This document shows, in pieces, positions 7,366-16,481 of a DNA stretch of 64,000 nt. Source of the stretch: Oscillospiraceae bacterium (GTDB lineage: Bacteria > Bacillota > Clostridia > Oscillospirales > Oscillospiraceae). The position numbers and the translations under genes were made by a program. Each line of letters opens with the position of its first letter. Position 1 is the stretch's first letter. The stretch lies in the NCBI GenBank assembly GCA_910575815.1, contig CAJTFN010000003.1:200173-264172 (forward strand), written 5' to 3'. Under the pieces are notes generated by a model that had not been told where the DNA came from, did no database searches, and saw only the letters and a program-made list of their open reading frames with translations.

Positions 7366-8874
7366 ATGTTTGACACCATTTTGTCCCTGCTTCCCGCGAT
7401 TCTGGCCATCCTGGTTGTGCTGCTCATCATTCTGACCGGATACGTCAAGGCCCCGCCGGATCAGGCTTACATCATCTCCGGCCTGAAAAAGGAAAGCAAG
7501 GTGCTCATTGGCCGGGCGGGCATCCGGGTGCCCTTTTTCGAGCGCATGGACCGGCTGTATCTGGGGCAGATGACCGTGGACATCAAAACCGAGCAATCCG
7601 TTCCCACCAGCGACTTCATCAACGTCAACGTGGACGCCGTGGCGAAGGTCCGCATCTCTCCCCACGCGGAGGGCATCAAGCTGGCGGCCAAGAACTTTTT
7701 GAACAAGCGCCCCGAGGAAATCACCCGGGACCTTCAGGACTCCCTCCAGGGCAACATGCGGGAGATCATCGGCACACTGTCCCTGAAGGAGATCAACACG
7801 GACCGGGATTCCTTCTCCGATCAGGTGATGCAAAAGGCCAGCAAGGACATGGATAAGCTGGGCATTGAGATTCTCTCCTGCAACATCCAGAACGTCACCG
7901 ACGAAAACGGGCTCATCAAGGACCTGGGCGCGGACAACACCAGCCTGATCAAAAAGAACGCCGCCATCGCCAAGGCCCAGGCGGACCGGGACATCGCCAT
8001 CGCCCAGGCGGAGGCGGAGCGGGAGTCCAACGAGGCCCGGGTTCTGGCGGACACCCAGATTGCCCAGAAGCAGACGGAGCTGGACATCAAGCGGGCGGAG
8101 CTGAAAATTTTGGCCGACGGCAAGAAGGCCGAGGCGGACGCCGCCTATGAAATTCAGAGCCAGGAACAGCGCAAGAGCATCGAAACCGCCACCGTCAACG
8201 CGGAGATCGCCAAGACCCAGCGGCAGGCGGAGTTGAAGCAGTACGAGGTCGAAGTGGAGAAGCAGAAGCTGGAGGCGGAGATCCGGGCCAAGGCGGACGC
8301 GGAGCGTTACCGTTTGCAGCAGGAGGCAGAGGCCGCCCTCTACAAGCGCCAGAAGGACGCCGAGGCCAAGCGCTATGAGCAGGAGCAGGAGGCCGAAGCG
8401 GAACGCAAAAGCGCCGAGGCTCAGAAATTCGCCCGGGAGCAGGAGGCGGAGGGTATCGCCGCCGTGGGCAAGGCGGAGGCCGAGGCCATCCGGGCCAAGG
8501 CCCTGGCGGAGGCCGAGGGCATTGACAAGAAGGCGGAGGCCATGAAGAAGTACGGCGAGGCCGCCGTTATCGAGATGGTCATGCAGGCTCTGCCGGAGAT
8601 TGCCAAAAATGTGGCGGAGCCCCTGTCCAGGGTGGATAAGATCACCATGTACGGCGAGGGCAACAGCGCCAAGCTCCTGGAGGACATCGTCACCGGCACC
8701 ACCCAGGTCACCGAGGGCATCACCCAGGGCATGGGCATCGACGTTAAATCCCTGATTGCTGGCATGCTGGGCGGCAAGCTGGCCAGCGGCGAGGAGAAAA
8801 CTATTATCGTGCAAAGCGCTTCCTCCACGCCGCCCTCCGGGGAAGCCACGGCGGCTCCCCAAGCAGAATCATAA
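7366..8874 (+). CDS. Flotillin-like SPFH membrane scaffold protein (FloT/YuaG family)
   Basis: 502 aa. An N-terminal membrane anchor (about 8-27) is followed by an SPFH/band-7 domain (about 28-190) and a long Ala/Glu/Lys/Gln coiled coil rich in EAE and QAEAE repeats (about 190-400), then a small C-terminal domain. This order and length match bacterial flotillins, which oligomerise in the membrane and organise fluid microdomains. AAAGGAGGAG precedes the ATG. In Bacillus floT follows yuaF (NfeD type); here no NfeD gene is adjacent, and the upstream neighbour is the DinJ-fusion gene. A terminator follows at 8901. Confidence 0.92.
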   Translation: MFDTILSLLPAILAILVVLLIILTGYVKAPPDQAYIISGLKKESKVLIGRAGIRVPFFERMDRLYLGQMTVDIKTEQSVPTSDFINVNVDAVAKVRISPHAEGIKLAAKNFLNKRPEEITRDLQDSLQGNMREIIGTLSLKEINTDRDSFSDQVMQKASKDMDKLGIEILSCNIQNVTDENGLIKDLGADNTSLIKKNAAIAKAQADRDIAIAQAEAERESNEARVLADTQIAQKQTELDIKRAELKILADGKKAEADAAYEIQSQEQRKSIETATVNAEIAKTQRQAELKQYEVEVEKQKLEAEIRAKADAERYRLQQEAEAALYKRQKDAEAKRYEQEQEAEAERKSAEAQKFAREQEAEGIAAVGKAEAEAIRAKALAEAEGIDKKAEAMKKYGEAAVIEMVMQALPEIAKNVAEPLSRVDKITMYGEGNSAKLLEDIVTGTTQVTEGITQGMGIDVKSLIAGMLGGKLASGEEKTIIVQSASSTPPSGEATAAPQAES

Positions 8875-8900
8875 CTTCGAACAGACAGACGCTAAACAAG

Positions 8901-8933
8901 CAGCGCCCGGTATAAAAATACCGGGCGCTGTTT
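8901..8933 (+). terminator. Rho-independent terminator after flotillin
   Basis: Perfect 13-bp stem CAGCGCCCGGTAT / ATACCGGGCGCTG with AAAA loop, followed by TTT. Confidence 0.85.
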
Positions 8934-9033
8934 CCTGAAAACGCACCTCTTCCACCCCGGTTTCTTTGTCATAAATGTCAAGTTCTTCCTGGGGAATCCC
9001 CCGGCTTTTGGCACAGGTGGCACATGTATGGGA

Positions 9034-9062
9034 TTGAAACAGGGGGCGGAATCCTATATAAT
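9034..9062 (+). promoter_or_regulatory. SigA promoter of the citrate synthase cluster
   Basis: TTGAAA (9034-9039), 17-bp spacer, TATAAT (9057-9062), 50 bp upstream of the gltA start codon. It probably drives gltA, the hydratase and icd. Confidence 0.8.
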
Positions 9063-9112
9063 GAGAATCAATCATTCCGGCGATTGACTCTTTTAAAGGC
9101 GGTTATCCTACT

Positions 9113-10516
9113 ATGTCTTACAAAACAGAACGCGATCTGCACCAAATGCTCCGGCACCAAGAGCTCATCGAATCCTCGCTGTCCTTCGTCAGCGGCTCCG
9201 AGGATTTCATTCGTGAAAACGACATCTTCCCCTCCGGCCGGACCGACCGGGAGGTGCTGCGGGGCCTTCGGTATCCCAACGGTACCGGCGTCATCGCCGG
9301 TGTCACCAGCATCGGCGACGTAGACGGCTATGACCTGGTGGACGGGGAGAAAATCCCCCGGAAGGGCCGCCTCTTTTACCGGGGCATCAGCATTGAGGAC
9401 CTGATCCAGCAGTGCATCAAGGAGGACCGCTTCGGCTTTGAGGAGACGGTGTACCTTCTCCTCTTCGGCCAGCTGCCCACGGCCTCCCAGCTGAAGGACT
9501 TCCAGTACCTCATGGCCCGCTGGAGCCAGCTCCCCGGCTATTTCTCCGAGGATATGATTCTCCGCTCCCCCAACAAGAACATCATGAACAAGCTCTCCAG
9601 CTGTATTCTGGCTCTCCACTCCCACGACGGCGAGGCGGAAAACATGACTTTGGAAAACGAGCTGTTCAAGTCCTTCCGGATGGTGGCCCGGACGCCCACC
9701 ATCGTGGCCCATTCTTACGCCGCCAAGTGCCACTACTTCGACAAGGACAGCCTTTATCTTCACCGTCCCCGGACGGACATGAGCGTGGCCCAGAACTTCC
9801 TTTACTCCCTCCGGAAGGACACAAAGTTCGACGACGACGAGGCCAAGCTCCTGGACCTGTGCATGATTCTCCACGCGGAGCACGGCGGCGGCAACAACTC
9901 CACCTTCGCCTGCCGGGTGCTGACCTCCTCGGGAACGGACTTCTATTCCTCCATCGCCGCCGCCGTCGGCGCGCTGAAGGGCTTCCGGCACGGCGGCGCC
10001 AATATCAAGGTCGTGGAAATGATGAAGTACCTGAAACGGGCCGTCCGGAACTGGAAGGACGACGGCCAGGTCAAAGACCAGCTGGTCCGGATTCTCCGCC
10101 GGGAGCTGGGCGACGGCACAGGCTTGATCTACGGCATGGGCCACGCGGTCTACACCCTCTCCGATCCCCGGGCGGAGATTCTCAAGCAGTTCTCCCGCCA
10201 CCTGGCCGAGAAGAAGGGCATGGTGGATGAGCTGGACCTCATAGAATCCGTGGAACGTCTGGCCCCGGAGGTCTTCCGGGAGATCCGGCGCTCCGACAAA
10301 CCCATCTGCGCCAATGTGGACCTGTACTCCGGCTTTGTCTATAAACTCCTGGACATTCCCACCGACCTGTATACCGCCATTTTCGCCAGCGCCCGTATGC
10401 CCGGATGGTGCGCCCACCGGATGGAGGAGTGCTGCGCCGACGATCCCCGGATCATCCGCCCCGCCTACAAAACCGTATGCAGCCGTGTTCCCTACGTCCC
10501 CCTGGCGGAGCGCTGA
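9113..10516 (+). CDS. gltA: Citrate synthase
   Basis: 467 aa. Citrate synthase fold with catalytic-site blocks ILHAEHGGGNNSTF (about 247-260), YGMGHAVYTLSDPRAE (about 341-356) and ANVDLYSGFVY (about 401-411), giving the two His and the Asp of the active site. It condenses oxaloacetate and acetyl-CoA. The long N terminus (about 50 residues before the core) is usual in clostridial citrate synthases. It is the first gene of a three-gene oxidative branch with an aconitase-family hydratase and isocitrate dehydrogenase, probably making 2-oxoglutarate for glutamate. AAAGGCGG lies 10 bp before the ATG. Confidence 0.95.
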   Translation: MSYKTERDLHQMLRHQELIESSLSFVSGSEDFIRENDIFPSGRTDREVLRGLRYPNGTGVIAGVTSIGDVDGYDLVDGEKIPRKGRLFYRGISIEDLIQQCIKEDRFGFEETVYLLLFGQLPTASQLKDFQYLMARWSQLPGYFSEDMILRSPNKNIMNKLSSCILALHSHDGEAENMTLENELFKSFRMVARTPTIVAHSYAAKCHYFDKDSLYLHRPRTDMSVAQNFLYSLRKDTKFDDDEAKLLDLCMILHAEHGGGNNSTFACRVLTSSGTDFYSSIAAAVGALKGFRHGGANIKVVEMMKYLKRAVRNWKDDGQVKDQLVRILRRELGDGTGLIYGMGHAVYTLSDPRAEILKQFSRHLAEKKGMVDELDLIESVERLAPEVFREIRRSDKPICANVDLYSGFVYKLLDIPTDLYTAIFASARMPGWCAHRMEECCADDPRIIRPAYKTVCSRVPYVPLAER

Positions 10517-10576
10517 ACTTACATCCATTCATTTGCCTTCCATCTCCTATTTTATATCGAAAAAGGGGGTTTCCCG

Positions 10577-13357
10577 ATGACACTGCACGACACCGGCGTT
10601 TTCCTCGCCGAAGGCGCTCTTCACACCTCCGCTCCCCTCTCTCCGGAGGAGGGACGGAAACGGACCCTGGCTTGGGACATTCTCCAGGCCCATAGCGTCT
10701 CCGGCGACCCGGCGCAGCTCCAAATCCGCTTCGACGCCTTGGCCAGCCATGACATTACCTACGTGGGCATTATCCAGCAGGCCCGGGCCTCCGGCATGCG
10801 GGAATTCCCCATGCCCTACGCCCTCACCAACTGCCACAACTCCCTTTGCGCCGTGGGCGGCACCATCAACGAGGACGACCACGTCTTCGGCCTCTCCGCC
10901 GCCCGGAAGTACGGCGGCATCTACGTCCCCGCCAATCAGAGCGTCATTCACTCCTATGCCCGGGAACAGCTGGCGGGCTGCGGGAAGATGATCCTCGGCT
11001 CCGATTCGCATACCCGCTATGGCGCTTTGGGTACCATGGCCGTGGGCGAGGGCGGCCCGGAGCTGGCCAAGCAGCTGCTGAAAAACACCTGGGACGTGCC
11101 CTACCCGGCGGTCGTGCTGGTCTACCTCACCGGTGCGCCGAAGCGGGGCGTGGGGCCCCACGACGTGGCTATCGCCCTGGTGAAGGCCACCTTTGAAAGC
11201 GGCTTCGTGAACAACTGCGTCCTGGAGTTCGCCGGACCTGGCCTGGCCGGGCTTCCCATCGACTTCCGCAACGGCGTCGACGTGATGACTACCGAGACCA
11301 CCTGCCTCTCCTCCATCTGGGAGACCGACGGGGAAACCCAGGGCTTCTACGAGGCCCACGGGCGGGGCGCGGAATACAAGGAGCTTCACCCCGGCGAGTT
11401 CGCCTATTATGACAAATACATTCGGCTGGACCTCTCTCAGATCGAGCCCATGATTGCCCTGCCCTTCCACCCCTCCAATGCCTGGACCATCCGGGAGTTC
11501 CTGGCCAACGCCCCGGAGCTGCTGGCGAAGGTGGAGGAGGACGCCCGGAAGCGCTATCCCAAGGCGCAGGTAAATCTGGCCCAAAAGGTCCGGGACAGCG
11601 GCGTCTGGGCCGACCAGGGCATCATCGCCGGCTGTGCCGGAGGGCTTTTCGACAACATCACCGAGGCGGCGGACATTCTCCGGAACGGCAGCTGCGGCGA
11701 CGGATATTTTGCCCTGGACGTGTATCCCACCAGCGTCCCCGTCAGCCTGGAGCTGACAAGGATCGGGGCCACGGCGGATCTGCTCCGGAGCGGCGCGGTG
11801 ATCAAGCCCAGCTTCTGCGGTCCCTGCTTCGGCGCGGGGGACGTGCCCGCCCACAACGGCCTGAGCCTTCGCCACACCACCCGAAACTTCCCCAACCGGG
11901 AGGGCTCCAAGCCCGGCGAGGGCCAGTTCGCCGCCGTGTGCCTGATGGACGCCCGGTCCATCGCCGCCACCGCCCGGAACGGCGGAAGGATCACCCCCGC
12001 CACTGAGATGGACTACCAGCCTGTCCGCCATCCCTATCACTTCGATAAAGACGTATACGGCAAGCGGGTCTACAACGGCTTCGGCCGTCCCCGGCCAGAG
12101 GAGGAGCTGATCCTGGGCCCCAACATCACCGACTGGCCGAAGATGGGCCCCCTGGCGGAGAACCTGCTGGTGGAGCTGGCGGCGGTCCTCCGGGATCCGG
12201 TGACCACCACGGACGAGCTCATCCCCTCCGGCGAGACTTCCTCTTACCGCTCCAATCCCCTGCGGCTGGCGGAGTTCACCCTCTCCCGCCGGGAGCCGGA
12301 ATATGTGGGTCGGGCCAAGGCAATCGCGGAGTGCGAGGCCGGACGGCTGGCGGGTAATGTGCCGGAGAAGCTGCAAAAGCTGCTGGCCTGGGCCGACGCC
12401 GCCCAGTACGTGGCCAACCAGGCCAAGCTGGAGGGTCTCTCCCATGAGAGAGCGCTTTCCGAGACGGAAAAACGCGCCCGTCTGGAAGCGTGCCAGGTCA
12501 CGGCGGAAAACACCCAGTTCGGCTCCTGCGTCTTCGCCAACAAGCCCGGGGACGGCTCCGCCCGGGAGCAGGCCGCCAGCTGCCAAAAGGTCCTTGGAGG
12601 CTTTGCCAACATCTGCTACGCCTTCGCCACCAAGCGCTACCGCTCCAACTGCATCAACTGGGGCATCCTGCCCTTCACTCTGGACGAGGGAACGGACTTC
12701 CCCTACGAGGCGGGGGACTGTGTGTTTGTCCCGAATATCCGGAACGCCGTGCGCGATTGCCAGCGTGACGTCCACGCCATGGTTCTGAAGGCCGGCGGCG
12801 GCGTGGAGAACATCACCCTCCACCTCCCGAACCTCACGCCTGACGAAAAAGAAATCATCCTGGACGGCTGCCTCATGAACTACTACGCCAAGCGGGCGGA
12901 CCCCCGCCTGCGCACCCTGCCCGCGGGCGCGGGCAGGGAGGAGATCATCGGCCTTCTGGAGGACTGGACGGAACTGCTGGCAGCGGAACGCTATGAGGAA
13001 GCCCTGAACATGTTCCTCATCGACACCAGCAGCGGCGACTGGACGCCGGAGCTTCTGGAGTCCGCCGTCTACGGCTACGGCTGCGCGGGCTATACCCGGG
13101 AGGACGCCGCCCGGGAATTTGGCCGGGCCGACTACAAGGTCACGTCCCTGAAAAGCAGCCCCCACCGGGAGGAAATCCGGAAGGCCATTGACATTTCCTC
13201 CGACTACGGCTGGATGGGCCGGGACGACATCGCCGTGATTCACTACGACAAGCTCCCCCTGAATGGGGAGCCCAGCGACCTGACCGCCCGCTTCTTCATC
13301 CGGAAGCTGGACGACAAAACCATCACCCTGGCGTTTATGGACCTGCACGTCATGTAA
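10577..13357 (+). CDS. Aconitase-superfamily hydratase with C-terminal extension
   Basis: 926 aa. The aconitase core includes GSDSHTRYGALGTMAVGEGG (141-160), Fe-S cysteines C353 (AGCAGG), C414 and C417 (FCGPCFGAG), and a swivel domain at about 640-780 with YRSNCINWG. It is closer to the YbhJ-like 'hydratase' subgroup than to AcnA or AcnB. Residues from about 785 to 926 (starting REEIIGLLEDW, ending LAFMDLHVM) extend beyond the usual core and I do not recognise them. Placement between gltA and icd argues that it is the working aconitase converting citrate to isocitrate. AAAGGGGG precedes the ATG, and the gene starts 60 bp after gltA. Confidence 0.88.
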   Translation: MTLHDTGVFLAEGALHTSAPLSPEEGRKRTLAWDILQAHSVSGDPAQLQIRFDALASHDITYVGIIQQARASGMREFPMPYALTNCHNSLCAVGGTINEDDHVFGLSAARKYGGIYVPANQSVIHSYAREQLAGCGKMILGSDSHTRYGALGTMAVGEGGPELAKQLLKNTWDVPYPAVVLVYLTGAPKRGVGPHDVAIALVKATFESGFVNNCVLEFAGPGLAGLPIDFRNGVDVMTTETTCLSSIWETDGETQGFYEAHGRGAEYKELHPGEFAYYDKYIRLDLSQIEPMIALPFHPSNAWTIREFLANAPELLAKVEEDARKRYPKAQVNLAQKVRDSGVWADQGIIAGCAGGLFDNITEAADILRNGSCGDGYFALDVYPTSVPVSLELTRIGATADLLRSGAVIKPSFCGPCFGAGDVPAHNGLSLRHTTRNFPNREGSKPGEGQFAAVCLMDARSIAATARNGGRITPATEMDYQPVRHPYHFDKDVYGKRVYNGFGRPRPEEELILGPNITDWPKMGPLAENLLVELAAVLRDPVTTTDELIPSGETSSYRSNPLRLAEFTLSRREPEYVGRAKAIAECEAGRLAGNVPEKLQKLLAWADAAQYVANQAKLEGLSHERALSETEKRARLEACQVTAENTQFGSCVFANKPGDGSAREQAASCQKVLGGFANICYAFATKRYRSNCINWGILPFTLDEGTDFPYEAGDCVFVPNIRNAVRDCQRDVHAMVLKAGGGVENITLHLPNLTPDEKEIILDGCLMNYYAKRADPRLRTLPAGAGREEIIGLLEDWTELLAAERYEEALNMFLIDTSSGDWTPELLESAVYGYGCAGYTREDAAREFGRADYKVTSLKSSPHREEIRKAIDISSDYGWMGRDDIAVIHYDKLPLNGEPSDLTARFFIRKLDDKTITLAFMDLHVM

Positions 13358-13433
13358 ACCACTGGGAATGAGGGGAGAAAACGGCGTCTCAAAATCCCCA
13401 ATTCCCCATTCCGGAATGAAGAAGGTGTTTGTT

Positions 13434-14639
13434 ATGGGAAAAATCAAAATGACCACTCCCCTGGTGGAGATGGACGGGGACGAGATGACCCGCATCCTCT
13501 GGGGGATGATTAAGGAGAAGCTGATTTTGCCCTTTGTGGATTTGAAAACGGAGTATTACGATTTGGGCCTCCTGAATCGAAACGCCACAAAGGACCAGGT
13601 TACAGTGGACGCCGCCAACGCCACCCGCCGGCTGGGCGTGGCGGTGAAGTGCGCCACCATCACCCCCAACCGCCAGCGGATGGAGGAGTACCCGGAGCTG
13701 ACAGAGATGTGGAAGTCTCCCAACGGCACCATCCGGGCGATTTTAGATGGCACAGCGTTTCGGGCCCCCATTGTGCTGCCCTGTATTCGGCCTGTGGTGA
13801 AGAACTGGGAAAAGCCGATTACCATTGCCCGCCACGCCTACGGCGACATGTACAAAGCCGTAGACATGACCACGGAGGAGCCGGGTACGGCCACCCTCAC
13901 CTTCCAGGGGGAAAGCGGCGCGGAGAAGACGGTGCATGTACAGACGGTAAAGGGTCCCGCCGTCTGGCAGAGCCAGCACAATCTGGAATCCAGCATCCGG
14001 GCCTTTGCCCGCTCCTGCTTCCAGTACGCCCTGAGCCAGAAGCAGGACCTGTGGTTCTCCACCAAGGACACCATCGCCAAGGTCTACGACGGGGAGTTCA
14101 AGCGGATCTTTGAGGAGGAGTACGAGCGCCACTACAGGGTGGAATTTGAGAAACTGGGAATCACCTATTTCTACACGCTGATCGACGACGCCGTGGCCCG
14201 GGTTGTGCGCTCTAAGGGCGGGTTCATCTGGGCTTTGAAAAACTACGACGGCGACGTGATGAGCGATATGGTGGCCGCCGCTTTCGGGAGTCTGGCCATG
14301 ATGACCTCCGTGCTGGTCTCCCCCGACGGAACCATGGAATTCGAGGCCTCCCACGGCACGGTTACCCGCCATTACTACCGCTACCTCAAGGGCGAAAAGA
14401 CCTCCACCAATCCCATTGCCACCATCTTCGCCTGGTCCGGGGCCCTCAAGCGCCGGGGGGAGTTGGACCAGCTGGCGGAGCTGGTTCGCTTTGGACAGCG
14501 GCTGGAGGACGCCTCGTTGGAAACTCTGGAGAGCGGTGTCATGACCGGGGACCTTCTCTCTCTGGTGGAGCCCGGCTTTCAGGCCCGGAGCGTGGACAGT
14601 GGGGAATTTCTCGACGCCATCGCGGCCCGGCTGGCCTGA
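13434..14639 (+). CDS. icd: Isocitrate dehydrogenase (NADP+), eukaryote-like subfamily
   Basis: 401 aa from ATG 13434 (AAGAAGGTG seven bases upstream). In-frame ATGs at 13368 and 13416 would add a tail absent from the family. TPLVEMDGDEMTRILW at the N terminus, SPNGTIRAILDGTAFRAPI and EASHGTVTRHYYRY are typical of the homodimeric NADP-dependent IDH related to mitochondrial IDH2. It oxidatively decarboxylates isocitrate to 2-oxoglutarate. It is the third gene of the gltA-hydratase-icd unit. Confidence 0.95.
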   Translation: MGKIKMTTPLVEMDGDEMTRILWGMIKEKLILPFVDLKTEYYDLGLLNRNATKDQVTVDAANATRRLGVAVKCATITPNRQRMEEYPELTEMWKSPNGTIRAILDGTAFRAPIVLPCIRPVVKNWEKPITIARHAYGDMYKAVDMTTEEPGTATLTFQGESGAEKTVHVQTVKGPAVWQSQHNLESSIRAFARSCFQYALSQKQDLWFSTKDTIAKVYDGEFKRIFEEEYERHYRVEFEKLGITYFYTLIDDAVARVVRSKGGFIWALKNYDGDVMSDMVAAAFGSLAMMTSVLVSPDGTMEFEASHGTVTRHYYRYLKGEKTSTNPIATIFAWSGALKRRGELDQLAELVRFGQRLEDASLETLESGVMTGDLLSLVEPGFQARSVDSGEFLDAIAARLA

Positions 14640-14716
14640 GAGGCCCGTCCTTTCAGGCGGGGACGCTTTGTGCCCGAACCTTTTTAAACGTCTTTTTGCG
14701 GCAGGAGGGAATTTGG

Positions 14717-15400
14717 ATGTATCGCATTTTCATCGTGGAGGACGACGGTGTTATTGCCGGGGCCGTCCGGCGGCACCTGGAGGGCTGGGGATATCAAGTG
14801 GCCTGCGCCCAGCGGTTTGACGCCGTATTGGCGGAGTTCACGGACTTCGATCCTCAGCTGGTACTGCTGGACATCTCCCTGCCCTTTTACAACGGCTATC
14901 ACTGGTGCCAGGAGATCCGAAAGATCTCCCAGGTCCCCATTCTCTTCCTGACCTCCGCGTCGGACAACGTCAACGTGGTCATGGCCATGCAGATGGGCGG
15001 AGACGACCTTCTGCCCAAGCCCTTTGACCTCCAGGTCCTCTCCGCCAAGGTCCAGGCCATGCTCCGGCGGGCCTATGCCTTCGGCCCGGCTCCGGCCATG
15101 CTCTCCTGCGGTGGCGCGGTGCTGAATCCCGCCAACGGAACTCTGATGGTCCGGGACCAGCGGGTGGAGCTGACCCGGAACGAGGGAAAGCTCCTCCAGC
15201 TCCTGTTGGAGAAAAAGGGGCAGACCGTCAGCCGGGACGCCATGATGACCGCTCTGTGGGAGTCGGACAGCTTTGTGGATGAAAACACCCTGTCCGTCAA
15301 CGTCAACCGCCTCCGCCGGAAGCTGGAGGCCGCGGGATTGCCGGGCTTTATCCGCACCCGGAAGGGCGCGGGCTATCTGGTGGAGGAGTCGGAGCTATGA
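14717..15400 (+). CDS. OmpR-family response regulator, BceR-like
   Basis: 227 aa from ATG 14717 with GCAGGAGGG upstream. The receiver domain has E8-D9-D10, phospho-acceptor D52 in LVLLDISLP and Lys in LPKPFDL. The winged-helix effector domain (about 130-225) has DENTLSVNVNRLRRKL and IRTRKGAGYLV. The closest group by motif is the BceR/VraR/GraR type, which controls peptide-antibiotic ABC transporters. Its stop overlaps the kinase start (ATGA). No BceAB-type transporter is adjacent, so the target is elsewhere or different. Confidence 0.88.
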   Translation: MYRIFIVEDDGVIAGAVRRHLEGWGYQVACAQRFDAVLAEFTDFDPQLVLLDISLPFYNGYHWCQEIRKISQVPILFLTSASDNVNVVMAMQMGGDDLLPKPFDLQVLSAKVQAMLRRAYAFGPAPAMLSCGGAVLNPANGTLMVRDQRVELTRNEGKLLQLLLEKKGQTVSRDAMMTALWESDSFVDENTLSVNVNRLRRKLEAAGLPGFIRTRKGAGYLVEESEL

Positions 15401-16377
15401 AACTGTTGGGCGCGTATCTCGCGCGGCACGGAAAGCTGCTGCTGCTTCTGACGGGGTCCATGTTCATTTGCGCCTGGATCTTCTTTCTCTACGGGCTCCC
15501 TGTGGAGTCCGTGGGCTATGCCGCCGTACTCTGCGGAGCCCTGGGGCTGGTGCTCTTCGCCGTGGATTATGTCCAGTTCCTCCACCGCCATCGGGAGCTG
15601 GCGCGGCTTTTGGCCCAGGTGAAGGAAACGGTGCTGCCCCTTCCGCCGCCCCGGGGACTGCTGGAGGAGGATTACCAGACCCTGCTCCAGGCCCTGGCCT
15701 CGGACCGCAACGCCTTGGCGATGGAAAACCGGAACCGCCTTCAGGATATGACGGACTACTACACTCTCTGGGCCCACCAGATCAAGACCCCCATCGCCGC
15801 TATGCGGCTCCTGCTCCAGGAAGAGCCCCGGCCGGAGCTGGAGGGGGAGCTTTTGAAGATCGAGCAGTACGTGGAGATGGTCCTGGGCTACCTCCGCCTG
15901 GGCAGCAGCTCCACGGACTACGTCTTGCGGAACTGTGATCTGGACAAGCTCCTCCGCCAGTCCATCCGGAAATACGCCCGGCTGTTCATCCTGAAGAAAA
16001 TCGCCCTGGATTTTCAGGAGACGGGCCGGCAGGTGTTGACGGACGAAAAGTGGCTGGCCTTTGTCTTCGAGCAGCTTCTGTCCAACGCCCTGAAATACAC
16101 CCCCTCCGGGGGACGCATCCGGGTCTATGGCGACGGGGACACCCTGGTCATCGCCGACACCGGCATCGGCATCCAGCCGGAGGACCTGCCCCGGGTCTTC
16201 GAAAACGGCTTCACGGGTTTCAACGGCCGGGAGGACAAGAAGTCCACCGGCATAGGCCTCTATCTCTGCCGGCAGGTGCTGGACCGGCTGAATCACAGCA
16301 TCTCCATCGCCTCCCGTCCCGGCGAGGGAACCCTGGTCCGACTGGACCTGTCCCGGCAGCGCCTGAAAACCGAGTGA
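15397..16377 (+). CDS. Intramembrane-sensing histidine kinase, BceS-like
   Basis: 326 aa. Two membrane helices near the N terminus (about 14-32 and 38-58) are joined by a very short loop, so there is no extracellular sensor domain. The H-box WAHQIKTPIAAMRLLL (phospho-acceptor His near 128) and the ATPase motifs LLSNALKYTPSGG, ADTGIGI and GIGLYLC are all present. BceS-type kinases sense through a partner BceAB transporter, which is absent nearby. Translationally coupled to the response regulator by a 4-base overlap. Confidence 0.88.
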   Translation: MKLLGAYLARHGKLLLLLTGSMFICAWIFFLYGLPVESVGYAAVLCGALGLVLFAVDYVQFLHRHRELARLLAQVKETVLPLPPPRGLLEEDYQTLLQALASDRNALAMENRNRLQDMTDYYTLWAHQIKTPIAAMRLLLQEEPRPELEGELLKIEQYVEMVLGYLRLGSSSTDYVLRNCDLDKLLRQSIRKYARLFILKKIALDFQETGRQVLTDEKWLAFVFEQLLSNALKYTPSGGRIRVYGDGDTLVIADTGIGIQPEDLPRVFENGFTGFNGREDKKSTGIGLYLCRQVLDRLNHSISIASRPGEGTLVRLDLSRQRLKTE

Positions 16378-16481
16378 ACGCCGGGCCCCTCTAAAGCGCG
16401 GCTCAAACAGAGAATCGGAATGGCCCTCTCCTCCCGAGCCGCTTTTCCCGTTCAACCGCCCAAATCCGCGAGGAGGTGCTT

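Noticed and set aside
9068..10528. 486-codon minus-strand frame opposite citrate synthase
   Set aside because: Antisense shadow with the same biased composition; gltA is unambiguous on the other strand.
13366..13415. Partial inverted repeat upstream of icd as a regulatory site
   Set aside because: The arms are short and G-rich, as expected by chance in this composition, and the gene is probably co-transcribed with the hydratase.
10547..13495. 982-codon open frame on the minus strand opposite the hydratase gene
   Set aside because: It is the antisense shadow of a GC-rich gene. Its translation is low-complexity (G, V, H, L rich), has no ribosome site, and the plus strand encodes clear aconitase motifs.
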